Shown piece by piece: positions 31,396 through 42,518 of a stretch of 64,000 nt of DNA (within the stretch, counting starts at the first letter, position 1; each line of letters starts with the position of its first letter). The notes under the pieces are model-generated. The model was given only the letters and a program-made list of their open reading frames with translations. It did not search any database and was not told where the DNA came from. Origin of the DNA: Arachis hypogaea (taxonomy: Eukaryota > Streptophyta > Magnoliopsida > Fabales > Fabaceae); contig NC_092053.1 of NCBI RefSeq assembly GCF_003086295.3, forward strand, positions 88,942,745 to 89,006,744. The letters are read 5' to 3'. The position numbers and the translations under genes are program-made.

Positions 31396-31638
31396 AGAAT
31401 CCTATGATGGTATATATATTGATGGAGGATAGTAAAATGAAGGTTGAGGACATCCAAGGGATGCATGAGGGTGGGGGTGTGTCCGAGGCTATGAAGAAGG
31501 TGAGGACAAAGTGTGTATGGATTATAGTGTGGAGTGATTAATAGCCTAGGAAGAGAAGAACCAGTGTATGTAATAGGTGAGCAAGTCAAGACGAGTGTCT
31601 TTAATTCTTTGTCTGGAAGAGGGAGGTGCATGGATGGT
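31396..31638. other. Unassigned segment left of TE7
   Basis: About 240 bp that I cannot assign. On the minus strand a 103-codon open frame covers 31320-31631 but crosses into TE6, so it is probably chance or a decayed ORF. By position it continues at 43588-43802 once TE7 and TE8 are removed. It may be the 3' part of TE11. Confidence 0.4.
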
Positions 31639-32150
31639 TGATAATGAGAGAATTATGCCAAATCGGTAAAAATATAATTTCTTTCGTTGCAAGTATAGTC
31701 CGAACCGGCAATGGATCCTCTCAATCTAATTTTAGTTCAAAGGATATCACAATCAATACAAAATATAAACTGGGAGTTCTTAAGTTCCGAGTCGTCTTCC
31801 CTAGGAGCTGCAATTGAGTGATTAATTATTGGCTATGAGGGGAAATGGGGATTTGAGATTGCAAGAGAACCAAGTGATGTAAATAGCAAGAAGTGTAAAT
31901 GCTCATGCAAAGAATTAAATGAAAGTAATTAAATTCAAAGGTAATTAATCAAAGAAAAGGGAAATTCAAATGCTAAGAAACCTCTTGGCATGGATTGAGA
32001 GCTAAGGCTACCTATCCTAGCCGTTGACCACAAACATATGATGATTATGACGAGTTAATCCTACTTAGTCAACCCTAACATCGAGGATAAGTCAAATAAG
32101 CATAGTTGATCTCAATTCACAAGTCCTAGCCAACTCTATTAATGGGAGGC

Positions 32151-34099
32151 TGATGAGATATTTTGGAGGAAAAATAAATCTCTCCCAAAACACCCAAATC
32201 TAACCGGCAAGTGCACCGGGTCGCATCAAGTAATAATAACTCACGGGAGTGAGGTCGATCCCACAGGGATTGAAGGATTGAGCAATTTTAGTTTAGTGGT
32301 TGATTTAGTCAAGCGAATCAAGATTTGGTTGATGGTTTTGTGACTTGCAGAATTAAATTGCATTGAAGTAAAGAGAACAAGAAATAAATTGCTGAAACTT
32401 AAAGAACAAGAAATTAAATGGCAGAAACTTAAAGTGCAAGAAATGTAAATTGCGGAATCTTAAAGTGCAAGGAATGTAAATTGCTTGAAATGTAAAGGGG
32501 ATTGGGATGTGGATTTGCAGAATTTAAAAAAGGAAAAATTAAATTGCATCGAACAGAAGAGTAAAAGGGGATTGGGATTGAACCGGATATGAAGCAGAAA
32601 AGTAAATGAACATAAGAAAGCAATAAACAGAGAAGTGAAATGAGAAATTCAGATCTCAGGACCCAGAGACTAGAAAACCAAGTCTAGATCTCAATGCCTT
32701 CCTAGATCCAACAAGAACAATTGCAAGGAAATTGTAAATTGCAAAGAAAAGAGATGAAGAACAATGAACCGGAAATGGAATTCAATTAACAGTAAAGAAA
32801 CAGTGAGATCCAAGATTGAGATTGAAACAGAATTTCTTCAATTCTCCAATCCAAGATCCAAGACAAATGTAAAATGAAATTGAAAGCAATGAAAGCAAAG
32901 AAATTAAAGTTCAAAAGCTCTCCGAAAACTATTATGAAAATTCCCAAAGGAAAGCTCGCCGAATAACTTGAATTCTATCCTATTTATAAACTTTCAAAAA
33001 TGATCTTCAAGCCTTGAGTTGGGCCTTTGCTCTTGGTGGAATTGGGTTGAAAGAAGCCTTGGTTGATTGCTCTTGAAGTTTGGAGAAGAACTGAAGTGAA
33101 CCAATTGAACCGGAATTGAGGTTAGCAAAAGTTGGACCAAAAGTTTGAGCCAAAGTTAGGGGTCTAACTTTGGCTCCAACTTTTCATATCAGCAAAGCAC
33201 ATTCTGCTGGTATGGACGTTGGTGCCAACGTTAGGGGTCTAACTTTGACCCTAACGTTGGCCTTCCCTTGGTGCTAGTGGCGCCAACGTTAGCCTCCAAG
33301 TTAGGGGGCTAACGTTGGCGCAAACGTTGGCTCCTTCCCCATTGTAATTCATGTGCCAACGTTAGCCTCCAAGTTAGGGGGCTAACGTTGGCGCAAACGT
33401 TGGTGCCCAGGGGAGAAACTCTCAAGTTCCAACGTTAGCCTCCAAGTTAGGGGGCTAACGTTGGGGCTAACTTTTGCCTCTTCCTTGAATATTCATGTGC
33501 CAACGTTAGCCTCCAAGTTAGGGGGCTAACGTTGGCGCAAACGTTGGTGCCCAGGGGAGAAACTCTCAAGTTCCAACGTTAGCCTCCAAATTAGGGGGCT
33601 AACGTTGGGGCTAACTTTTGCCTCTTCCTTGAATATTCATGTGCCAACGTTAGCCTCCAAGTTAGGGGGCTAACGTTGGCGCAAACGTGGGATGGCCAGG
33701 GAGGAAATTTCAAGTTCCAACGTTAGCCTCCAAGTTAGGGGGCTAACGTTGGGGCTAACTTCATGCTTCCTGGTTCAATTTCACTTATTCCATTGTCCCC
33801 TCTTCACTCCTAGCCATTCCTCTTTGCTTTAACCTTTCTCCAAGCTTTCTTCACCTATCATTAATCAACCAAACTCATCAAAGCTATGCTCAAAATCATG
33901 AGATATTCATTCTTTCATAATATGCAACAAATATAGCATAAAACCTCATGAAATGGCATAAATTCATATATGGTTAGTTCAATCAAGGGAAACATGAAAA
34001 TCTACTCAATTAGCTTGCTTGTAGCTCAAGAAAGTGCAAAATTCTAATGAAAACAAAAGAAAAAGACTAGTTAAAATAGGCTAGGATGACTTGTCATCA
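32151..34099 (-). repeat. TE8 3' LTR
   Basis: TGATGAGATATT start on the plus strand, TCATCA end. Contains the expanded hairpin array 33170-33760 and a minus-strand TATAAATA box (32981-32988). Confidence 0.93.
33170..33760. repeat. Expanded hairpin array in TE8 3' LTR
   Basis: Seven copies of CCAACGTTAGCC ... GGCTAACGTTGG (12-bp arms around 'tccaagttaggg'), spaced alternately by two spacer types, so the higher-order unit is about 144 bp. An extra 'gttaggggtctaac' hairpin is at 33219-33260. The 5' LTR copy (41760-42170) has five. Confidence 0.9.
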
Positions 34100-34136
34100 C
34101 AACACCAAACTTAAAGCTTGCTTGTCCCCAAGCAAG
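34100..34136 (-). other. 3'-LTR-proximal hairpin and tract (TE8)
   Basis: Plus strand CTTGCTTGTCCCCAAGCAAG (34117-34136): 8-bp stem, loop GGGA on the coding strand. Then, toward the LTR, CTTTAAGTTTGGTGTTG (minus strand) abuts the LTR end at 34099. Confidence 0.82.
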
Positions 34137-35107
34137 AAATGAATTATTGAGAAGAAAGAATGAAATGGAAGAGGAAGTTCATGCTAGCAGAGTATTATTG
34201 ATAGTTCATGGGGTTTTGTGTGGATATGCAAATACTCACTTCTTATTGACTCCTAGGCCTAGAAAGTCTCCTTCAAGCTTCAAGTGACATACTGCTATGG
34301 CTTCTCATTATTCCTTTATCCTTGGCTAATACTTTGTTCATAAGCTTTATTTGAGTGTCATGTGTAGCAAGTTCATTTTCTTTTCTTTATACTTGACACA
34401 TTATTCACCATAGACACTTGGCTCACATTCCTTCTTAAAACATTGATGCCCAGCACCTCTTTGGGCTACTAAATGCCTTGTAGTTAGGTTGCTCTTGATG
34501 GTGGACTTTCAGCTGATGATCCCGGGTTAGTTAACCCAAGTCACCAAGTGTTGAGGCACTCCTAAGAGCTTACTAATCCAAGCAGATCCTAGTACAAAGA
34601 CATCACAGGCATATATTTTAAGGTTCAAGCTATTGGTGTCCAGCTTTGTTTTTTTTTGTTTTCCTTTTGTTTTGCCACTCTTTTTGCTATCTTTTTCTTC
34701 TTTCCTTCTTTTTGTTTTTCTTTCTAACCAAGGAATTTAATTCAATTGAGATTCATAGACAGTAGGCCACTATTTACTTAGAAGGAGATATCCTGGCTCT
34801 TTATTCATTCAAAAGTGAGCCATTATACAATCACACACATACCACCACTTACTTTTATTCTACTTCTATCTAACAGAGACTATCTTGCTTCACATTCAAA
34901 CTGTTCTTTTATTGAATTGAAAGATGCAGGGGACAACACATGCTTCTTGTCAAGTGAAAATAAACACACAAGCACACACATAAACTAGCCTACTTATTTT
35001 AAAAGAAACAAACACAATGCAAAGACTTTTAAATAACTACTTAAAAATGCAAAGACAACTTAGAACGGATAGATTTTGTAGTGATGAATAAGGAGCAAGT
35101 CCACCTT
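34137..35107 (-). other. TE8 3' untranslated region
   Basis: Non-coding. GGGTTAGTTAACCC, a perfect inverted repeat, is near 34523-34537. The region around 34455-34610 is collinear with TE9 48106-48265. No ORF supported. Confidence 0.6.
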
Positions 35108-36643
35108 TCATTTGTCATGCCTTTTCTTTCTCCTTTCATACACTTGGCTGCTAGTGTTCCCACCATCCTTGTTTGGTGGTTGTTGATCTTGCCAAAAGCC
35201 AGCCTTATTCATAGCCTCCTCCACTCTATCTTCAAGTCTCATAGCCCTGTTCACTTCTACCTCACTTCTCATTTTGAAGAATTCATCAAAAGTTGGGAAT
35301 GCCGGATCCATGTTGTGCATATGTTCTCCAATATAGTTCAGTTTGATTTGGCTATTGACATTATAATCGGCTTGCACTTCATACCTTGCTTCTTAGAGTG
35401 TTGTGAACTCCTTGAAAGCCTTCAAACTTTCAGCTTGCATTTGTTCCAACTTTCCAAAAGATTCATGAGATTGAAAGGCATGTTCTTCTTGCATCACAAG
35501 AAATCTTGACTCGAATTCATTTTGTTTGTTTATTATTCTTAGCTCTCTTTCTTCTTGTGCTTGTTGGTTTTGCATGTACAGAGAATGGTATTCCTCTTGC
35601 CTCTCTTGAATTCTCGTGTACTGTTGAGACAATCTCCCTATTGCTTCTTGCATTTGAGTCATATCCATATTGCCATGTGGGAAAAAGTGTGGTTGCTCCT
35701 CCTCCTCTTGTGGCTCTTCTTCTATGTGTGGCTCATCTTCTTCCATTGGTTCTTCTACTTCCCTTCCTCCATGTGGCCTTCGGCCTTGATGTGCTTCAAG
35801 GGGCATCATCATCCGTTCAATGGTTATGGGAATGCCTTGGCTTAACCACATTGGATTCTCCTCTTCCATTGGAACCTTAGCCCTTGCACACAACCTCCAA
35901 ATGGTGCTCGGATAGTACAACCAAGATCCGGCCGAATTCTTTTCAGCTATCTTTTGAATGTCTCTTGCAAGAATATCATGAACTCTTATCTCTCCACCCA
36001 CCATGATACAATGCAGCATCACGGCTCTCTCCCTATTAACTTCTGAGGTGTTCACAGTGCCCTGAATTGACCTTTTCATCAACTCATACCATCCTTTTGC
36101 TTCCGGAGTGAGGTTAGATCTCTTCAGGAACTTGTATCTGTTCTTGTTATCTCTTTCCCATTCTGAGTTCTCAAAACAAATATCTCTCGCAATCTCCTCA
36201 TAATCTTGATCCTCAGTCAATCTTTGTTGGTATCCCGGTTCATCAAAGCGGACTGACTTGAGTTTCAAGACTTTCTTGATTGCGTCCGGGCTAAAGTCTA
36301 CTTCCACCCCTCGCACATAGCTCTTGTACGTTGGGGGCTCACGCATGTCAAGCCTTGGGACATTTGCATAGAACTCTCTTATGATATTGGTGTTAATTCG
36401 GGTGACTGGTGATGTAAGTTCCTCCCATCTCCTCTTCCGGATTTTGTTTTTCATTTCTTGACATCCATCATCCGGCAACATGAATGGAATTTCAGGATAG
36501 ATTCTTTTCTCGTTCATCCATTGAATTTGCATTTGATGATGCCAAGACTTGAACCTCCGTTGGTCATATTCATGTGTTTCTTCCTCCACTATTGGATCTT
36601 TTCCTTTTCGTCGTTTGGTTCTTGAGGAGGATGCCATGATCAC
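35108..36643 (-). pseudogene. TE8 ORF2, plant-transposon-protein-like, one in-frame stop
   Basis: MASSSRTKRRKGKDP start (basic), 416 open codons to a TAA at 35393-35395, then about 95 more codons in the same frame to 35108. Conserved features shared with TE1 ORF2: KNKIRKRRWEEL, IIREFYANVPRL, VRGVEVDFSPDAIKKVLKL, ARDICFENSEWERD, AKGWYELMKRSIQGTVNTSEV, RAVMLHCIMVGGEIRVHDI and LCARAKVPMEE. A Glu-rich segment and a Gln/Glu-rich coiled coil follow (MQEAIGRLSQQYTRIQERQE). No signal peptide or membrane span. It may be a nuclear or DNA-binding factor rather than an envelope protein; function unknown. Confidence 0.78.
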
Positions 36644-37792
36644 TTGGTTGGTTGAGAGGGAATGTGAAGAATGTTGGAGAGTTTGATGTATGTTTGGAGG
36701 AAAAAGAGATGAGGTCCGGACTTGCTATGACAAGAAGTTATGAAGAGAAGTTTAAGTGGTTGGAGTTTAAAGTAGAAGAAAGGTTGCACAAGGCTTGTTA
36801 TGTTGAGGAGTGATTCGGTTATGTGCATGGCTTGAAGGTGGTATGCTTTTAAATGAGCAATGAAGGGCTAGGATGCAATTAGACACTATGGAGATCAAAG
36901 GTATGCATGTGAGGATGAATGAAGACAAAATTTGCTCCTTCCCTTGCCTTTGCCGTGATCATTCTCAAGGAGTGGCAGATTTCTTCCTTGAAGCATGTGA
37001 TAGGATTTTGTCCTTATGCTATGCTTTCCTTTGTCTTGTCTTTTTCATTGAAGATTCTTTGACCTCCTAGTCATCACAACAAGACAACATATATTAGTCT
37101 TATCCAACCGTAGCAATATTGTTCTTTTTAGTAAAAATATGTGAACCATCAATTCTTATCTCATGTGAACCGTGACACTTTCTTTGGAGGACACCAAACT
37201 TAGTGTTTGGTAATGTATAAAGAAAATGAGTTTCTTCCTCCAATTGGTGAAGTTCAAATGTTAAATGTTCATAAGAATTGTTTTCATCATACTTTCTTTT
37301 TCTCTTTTTTTTTTTTTCATGAAGGATTAATTGCATCCTTGAATCGGTGCATCAAGGTTTGATGAACACCAAACTTGTTTCTTGTCAAAGGGTACATCAC
37401 AATTAATACCTTCATTATCTAAAAAAAAATTTTCTATTTATAAGGTTTTGGAAAATAGCAAATGTATGATTATTGATGCATGAGTTTCAAATTTTCATGA
37501 AGCTATGTGGACACCAAACTTACTGTTTGGCCATATGCTCTATCAAAACATTTTAAGCATGTGAAACAAAATCCTTTGTAATCTTGGTTAAGTGTGCTTG
37601 AAGATACACCGAACTTAGTATATGTTTCAAAATAGTACATGCAATAAATGGACATGTTCATGAAAAGAGAAAAGAATTCATGCATCAAGTGATCATAATT
37701 TATTGAATGTAAAATGACATGAATCTTAAAGCATGGGTTGCCTCCCATGGAGCGCTCTTTTATTGTCACTAGCTTGACATTGAGGCTTTCTT
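36644..37792 (-). other. TE8 spacer between polyprotein and ORF2
   Basis: Non-coding. It has four minus-strand copies of the AAGTTTGGTGT word or close variants (near 37190, 37365, 37510, 37605) and the conserved block GGGTTGCCTCCC...AGCGCT at 37735-37756, right after the polyprotein stop. Confidence 0.7.
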
Positions 37793-40129
37793 TTATGGTG
37801 GTTGGTGCTTGTAGGGCCTCAATTTGTCTCCCCTGACCGTGATCCTCTTCTTTGTTCTCTGGTGTTCAATTTCAGCATGCTCTAATGATAGTATGTTGCT
37901 GACAGTGTAGTAATCCTCGGTTTGTTGATTTGCCCCCAACTGTTGATATATCAGTTGCACTTTGTCACCTTTAGAAAGTCCCTCTGTTGGAATCTTTCTA
38001 TTCTTCCAGCCCCTTTTTGCTTTGTTTCTGCGCTTCATCTTTCCTTTTGTTGATCTTTCTTTTCTGGCTGTAGGCTTTCCTTGGGGACCTCTCTTTTCAG
38101 TGGCTAATACTCTACTACCCTCTTGGGCTTTTTCATCAGCCTGCACAATCTTTAGCATTGGGATGTTGCTGTGACTTTTCTGGTCATTTTTCATATAGTC
38201 TTTCTCTTCCTTGCTAAATTGTGCCTCTGGTAACACCTTCAGAGTGATGCTCTGGTCATGCATCCTGAGAGTTAATTCCCCTTCCTCTACGTCTATGATA
38301 GCTCTAGCAGTGGCTAAGAATGGCCTTCCCAGTATAACAGAGTCACCATCATCATTGTTTGATTCTAGAACCACAAAATCAGCAGGGTAAATAAAACTGT
38401 CCACCTTGACCAACAGATTTTCAATTACACCCCTGGGGTATACCATTGACTTGTCTACCAGCTCCAAAGACATTTGTACTGGTTTGACCTCCTCTATATG
38501 CAGCTTTTTCACCAAGGAGGATGGTATTAAGTTAATGCTCGCTCCGAGATCGCACATTGCTTTAGTGATGGTCAATTCCCCAAGGGTGCAAGGCAACAAG
38601 AAGCTCCCTGGGTCCTCAAGCTTGGGAGGAAGCCCCTTTTGAATCAAGGCTCTGCATTCCTCAGTAATCATTATGGTTTCTTTCTCATCCCAGCTTCTTT
38701 TTTTGTTGATGAGATCCTTCAGAAACTCTTTGTTGAACCTCTGGGGATATGGCAGTGGAGGTGTGATGCTTTTTCCTATTTGTTGCTGCCCCTGAGCTAC
38801 TTCTTTTGAGCTATGTGGCTGGTTGTCCTTCTCTTTGAGTTTCTCAGTGTCTTTGTTTGGCATTACAACTTGCTCCTTAGCCTCATCTACCTTTGTTTGA
38901 TTCTCATCCTCCATTGGTTCTTTGATGTTCTCTGCTTGCTTCCTTGTAGTGTCATTGTTGCTTATCAATGCTCTTCCACTCCTTAATTGTATTGCCTTGC
39001 ATTCTTCCTTGGGATTTGGAATTGTGTCACTGGGCAGTGAGTTTGAAGGTCTCTCAACAGATACTTGCTTGGAGAGTTGCCCCATCTGTCTCTCTAGGCT
39101 CTTCAGGGAGGCTTCCTGATTCTTGGCTACCATTTCCTGGTGTTTCAGCATTTTGTCTATCATGGCCTCCAAGTGAGTGATTCTTTGGGCTTCAGGTGAT
39201 ATTTGAGGTGGGTTATGAGATGTGGGTGGTGGATGGTAGGCATTTTGGTTGGTGGGTTGGTTATTAAGTTGGTATTGGTTGAGGTTGGGGTAGTTGTTTT
39301 GAGGTTTTCTGTAGGGGTTTTGGTTAGTCTGCTGCTGGTTGTGATTTTGGTTGCTTCTTGGGTTGTGTTGGTTTGAGTTCCTCTGCCATGGTTGTTGGTT
39401 TTGGGCATGGTTATCTCCCCATCTGAGGTTTGGGTGGTTTTTCCAGGATGGATTGTATGTATCACCATACACTTCATTTGGTCCTTGGTTGTGCATATAC
39501 TGAACTTGCTCTTGTTGTTGTTCTTCTTGAGTTTCTTCACTCTGTCCCCATGTGGTTGATGGTTGGCTAGTGTTGACTGCTGCAACTTGGAGACTATCAA
39601 TCCTCTTGGCCATTTGCTCAAATTGTTGTTGAATTTGCTGCTGCATCATCTTGTTTTGAGCTAGGATTGAATCCACTCCTTCTAGTTCCATTACTCCTCT
39701 TCTTTGTGATGGTTGGCGGCTTCTTTGATGAGCAAAGAAATATTGGTTGTTGGACACCATATCAATAAGTTGTTGAGCCTCTTCTGCAGTTTTCATGAGT
39801 TGCAAGGAACCTCCAGCTGAGTGATCCAAAGCTTCCTGAGATTTCAGTGTTAAGCCTTCATAGAAGTTTTGGAGCTTCTCCCACTCATTAAACATAGCAG
39901 GGGGACCTTTCCTGATCAGAGCCTTGTACCTCTCCCATGCCTCATAGATGGGTTCGGCCTCCATTTGTGTAAATGTTTGAACCTCAGCCTTTAACCTTAT
40001 AATCCTCTGAGGTGGATAAAATTTGGCAAGGAATTTAGTTACCAAATCATCCCAGTTGTTGATGCTGTCCCTTGGAAACGATTCCAACCATTGAGTAGCC
40101 TTGTCCCTGAGAGAAAATGGGAATAGCAT
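37793..40129 (-). CDS. gag-PR: TE8 gag - protease - integrase-like tail polyprotein
   Basis: 778 open codons without a stop. Gag core (MLFPFSLRDKATQWLESFPR, FLAKFYPPQRI, WERYKALIRKGPPAMF, ALDHSAGGSLQLMKTAEEAQ), then an Asn/Gln-rich low-complexity stretch, ECKAIQLRSGRAL, PYPQRFNKEF and protease CDLGASINLIPSSLV (aspartate codon near 38549) with ILGRPFLATARAIIDVEEGE. Instead of RT it goes through a basic linker (KGKMKRRNKAKRGWKNRK) to SKGDKVQLIYQ ... KRITVRGDKLRPY. That aligns with the end of the TE9 integrase ([10 protein letters not shown] ... [13 protein letters not shown]). RT, RNase H and the integrase core are thus deleted in frame. The true gag start lies upstream in another frame (40129-40581), so a 1-nt shift separates them. 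The length of the open frame suggests the product was still selected recently. Confidence 0.85.
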   Translation of the reverse strand: MLFPFSLRDKATQWLESFPRDSINNWDDLVTKFLAKFYPPQRIIRLKAEVQTFTQMEAEPIYEAWERYKALIRKGPPAMFNEWEKLQNFYEGLTLKSQEALDHSAGGSLQLMKTAEEAQQLIDMVSNNQYFFAHQRSRQPSQRRGVMELEGVDSILAQNKMMQQQIQQQFEQMAKRIDSLQVAAVNTSQPSTTWGQSEETQEEQQQEQVQYMHNQGPNEVYGDTYNPSWKNHPNLRWGDNHAQNQQPWQRNSNQHNPRSNQNHNQQQTNQNPYRKPQNNYPNLNQYQLNNQPTNQNAYHPPPTSHNPPQISPEAQRITHLEAMIDKMLKHQEMVAKNQEASLKSLERQMGQLSKQVSVERPSNSLPSDTIPNPKEECKAIQLRSGRALISNNDTTRKQAENIKEPMEDENQTKVDEAKEQVVMPNKDTEKLKEKDNQPHSSKEVAQGQQQIGKSITPPLPYPQRFNKEFLKDLINKKRSWDEKETIMITEECRALIQKGLPPKLEDPGSFLLPCTLGELTITKAMCDLGASINLIPSSLVKKLHIEEVKPVQMSLELVDKSMVYPRGVIENLLVKVDSFIYPADFVVLESNNDDGDSVILGRPFLATARAIIDVEEGELTLRMHDQSITLKVLPEAQFSKEEKDYMKNDQKSHSNIPMLKIVQADEKAQEGSRVLATEKRGPQGKPTARKERSTKGKMKRRNKAKRGWKNRKIPTEGLSKGDKVQLIYQQLGANQQTEDYYTVSNILSLEHAEIEHQRTKKRITVRGDKLRPYKHQPP

Positions 40130-40581
40130 CAGTTTGTAACTCTCAGGGGCACTCCATTAGTTTTGACAGTGTTGCATATCCTCAAGAAAGTGGATAAATG
40201 TTGGTGTGGGTCCTCAAGTGGTCCTCCACCAAAAGAGCAGTTGTTCTGAACCAAAGTGATGAGTTGTGGCTTGAGTTCAAAGTTGTTAGCATTGACATTT
40301 GGAGCCAAGATGCTGCTCCCACAATGTCTAGGATTTGCAAAGGTGTAGGAAGCCAAAACTCTCCTCTGGGGTGGGTTGCCATTGTTGTTGTCTTCTCCAC
40401 CTGGTGGATTGGTTAAATGTTCCTCCATCTCTTGGAATTCTTCATCTGATTCCTCTTCTCCAACAATGTTTTTCCCTCTTTCAGCTCTTCTTAACCTCCT
40501 GAGAGTTCTTTCGTCTTGTTCATGAAAATTGGGTATGGTTCTTCTTGTACCTGACATACAAGCAGAACATGAGAAATGCAC
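40130..40581 (-). pseudogene. gag: TE8 gag N-terminus, frameshifted from the main ORF
   Basis: MHFSCSACMSGTRR start (or the later MSGTRRTIP). Carries RTLRRLRRAERGKNIVGEEE, NPRHCGSSILAPNVNANNFE and LVQNNCSFGGGPLEDPHQHL, the standard start of Athila gag. Ends at 40129-40131. It runs out of frame near 40150, just before the main ORF picks up at MLFPF. A single missing base explains it, or a programmed shift; see findings. Confidence 0.8.
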
Positions 40582-40728
40582 AAAACTAGTGACACTTCAA
40601 TTTACTGCCAGATTGAAGTGTTAGTTAGTTTAAGCAAAAAATCAAACAGTTAGTGGGTTAATCAAAATTAAAGAAAAAGTGCTTGATCTAGATCACCACC
40701 TCACTTAATCATTGTCAATCTAATCAAT

Positions 40729-40745
40729 CCCCGGCAACGGCGCCA
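40729..40745 (-). other. TE8 primer-binding site
   Basis: Minus-strand TGGCGCCGTTGCCGGGG, six bases after the LTR; canonical Athila type. Confidence 0.88.
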
Positions 40746-40751
40746 AAAACT

Positions 40752-42518
40752 TGATGAGATATTTTGGAGAAAAAATAAATCTCTCCCAAAACACCCAAAT
40801 CTAACCGGCAAGTGCACCGGGTCGTATCAAGTAATAATAACTCACGGGAGTGAGGTCGATCCCACAGGGATTGAAGGATTGAGCAATTTTAGTTTAGTGG
40901 TTGATTTAGTCAAGCGAATCAAGATTTGGTTGATGGTTTTGTGACTTGCAGAATTAAATTGCATTGAAGTAAAGAGAACAAGAAATAAATTGCTGAAACT
41001 TGAAGAACAAGAAATTAAATGGCAGAAACTTAAAGTGCAAGAAATGTAAATTGCGGAATCTTAAAGTGCAAGGAATGTAAATTGCTTGAAATGTAAAGGG
41101 GATTGGGATGTGGATTTGCAGAATTTAAACAAGGAAAAATTAAATTGCATCGAACAGAAGAGTAAAAGGGAATTGGGATTGAACCGGATATGAAGCAGAA
41201 AAGTAAATGAACATGAGAAAGCAATAAACAGAGAAGTGAAATGAGAAATTCAGATCTCAGGACCCAGAGACTAGAAAACCAAGTCTAGATCTCAATGCCT
41301 TCCTAGATCCAACAAGAACAATTGCAAGGAAATTGTAAATTGCAAAGAAAAGAGATGAAGAACAATGAACCGGAAATGGAATTCAATTAACAGTAAAGAA
41401 ACAGTGAGATCCAAGATTGAGATTGAAACAGAATTTCTTCAATTCTCCAATCCAAGATCCAAGACAAATGTAAAATGAAATTGAAAGCAATGAAAGCAAA
41501 GAAATTAAAGTTCAAAAGCTCTCCAAAAACTATTATGAAAATTCCCAAAGGAAAGCTCGCCGAATAACTTGAATTCTATCCTATTTATACACTTTCAAAA
41601 ATGATCTTCAAGCCTTGAGTTGGGCCTTTGCTCTTGGTGGAATTGGGTTGAAAGAAGCCTTGGTTGATTGCTCTTGAAGTTTGGAGAAGAACCGAAGTGA
41701 ACCAATTGAACCGGAATTGAGGTTAGCAAAAGTTGGACCAAAAGTTTGAGCCAAAGTTAGGGGTCTAACTTTGGCTCCAACTTTTCATATCAGCAAAGCA
41801 CATTCTGCTGGTATGGACGTTGGCCTTCCCTTGGTGCTAGTGGCGCCAACGTTAGCCTCCAAGTTAGGGGGCTAACGTTGGCGCAAACGTTGGCTCCTTC
41901 CCCATTGTAATTCATGTGCCAACGTTAGCCTCCAAGTTAGGGGGCTAACGTTGGCGCAAACGTTGGTGCCCAGGGGAGAAACTCTCAAGTTCCAACGTTA
42001 GCCTCCAAATTAGGGGGCTAACGTTGGGGCTAACTTTTGCCTCTTCCTTGAATATTCATGTGCCAACGTTAGCCTCCAAGTTAGGGGGCTAACGTTGGCG
42101 CAAACGTGGGATGGCCAGGGAGGAAATTTCAAGTTCCAACGTTAGCCTCCAAGTTAGGGGGCTAACGTTGGGGCTAACTTCATGCTTCCTGGTTCAATTT
42201 CACTTATTCCATTGTCCCCTCTTCACTCCTAGCCATTCCTCTTTGCTTCAACCTTTCTCCAAGCTTTCTTCACCTATCATTAATCAACCAAACTCATCAA
42301 AGCTATGCTCAAAATCATGAGATATTCATTCTTTCATAATATGCAACAAATATAGCATAAAACCTCATGAAATGGCATAAATTCATATATGGTTGGTTCA
42401 ATCAAGGGAAACATGAAAATCTACTCAATTAGCTTGTTTGTAGCTCAAGAAAGTGCAAAATTCTAATGAAAACAAAAGAAAAAGACTAGTTAAAATAGGC
42501 TAGGATGACTTGTCATCA
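40752..42518 (-). repeat. TE8 5' LTR
   Basis: Near-copy of the 3' LTR apart from fewer hairpin units (41760-42170). Minus-strand TATAAATA box at 41582-41589. Confidence 0.93.
41582..41589 (-). promoter_or_regulatory. TATA box, TE8 5' LTR
   Basis: TATAAATA on the minus strand, downstream of the hairpin array in transcription order; the same box is in the 3' LTR (32981-32988) and in TE3 (13872-13879). Confidence 0.55.

Larger units (their letters stand above)
32151..42518 (-). mobile_element. TE8: Athila-type non-autonomous element with gag-PR-IN-tail ORF and ORF2
   Basis: LTRs 32151-34099 (3', 1949 bp) and 40752-42518 (5', 1767 bp). GAGGC duplications at 32146-32150 and 42519-42523. Primer site, gag, protease and ORF2 are all on the minus strand. 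RT, RNase H and most of the integrase are missing. The LTRs are almost identical outside a hairpin array whose copy number differs, pointing to a young insertion. Confidence 0.93.

Noticed and set aside
31320..31631. 103-codon minus-strand frame as a host gene
   Set aside because: It crosses the TE6 LTR end, has no recognisable domain and no intron or promoter signal.
35081..35880. Plus-strand open frames opposite TE8 ORF2
   Set aside because: Antisense shadows of the minus-strand ORF2.
36644..37070. Possible first exon upstream of TE8 ORF2
   Set aside because: No convincing splice pair and no similarity to TE1 ORF2 there; better read as untranslated spacer.
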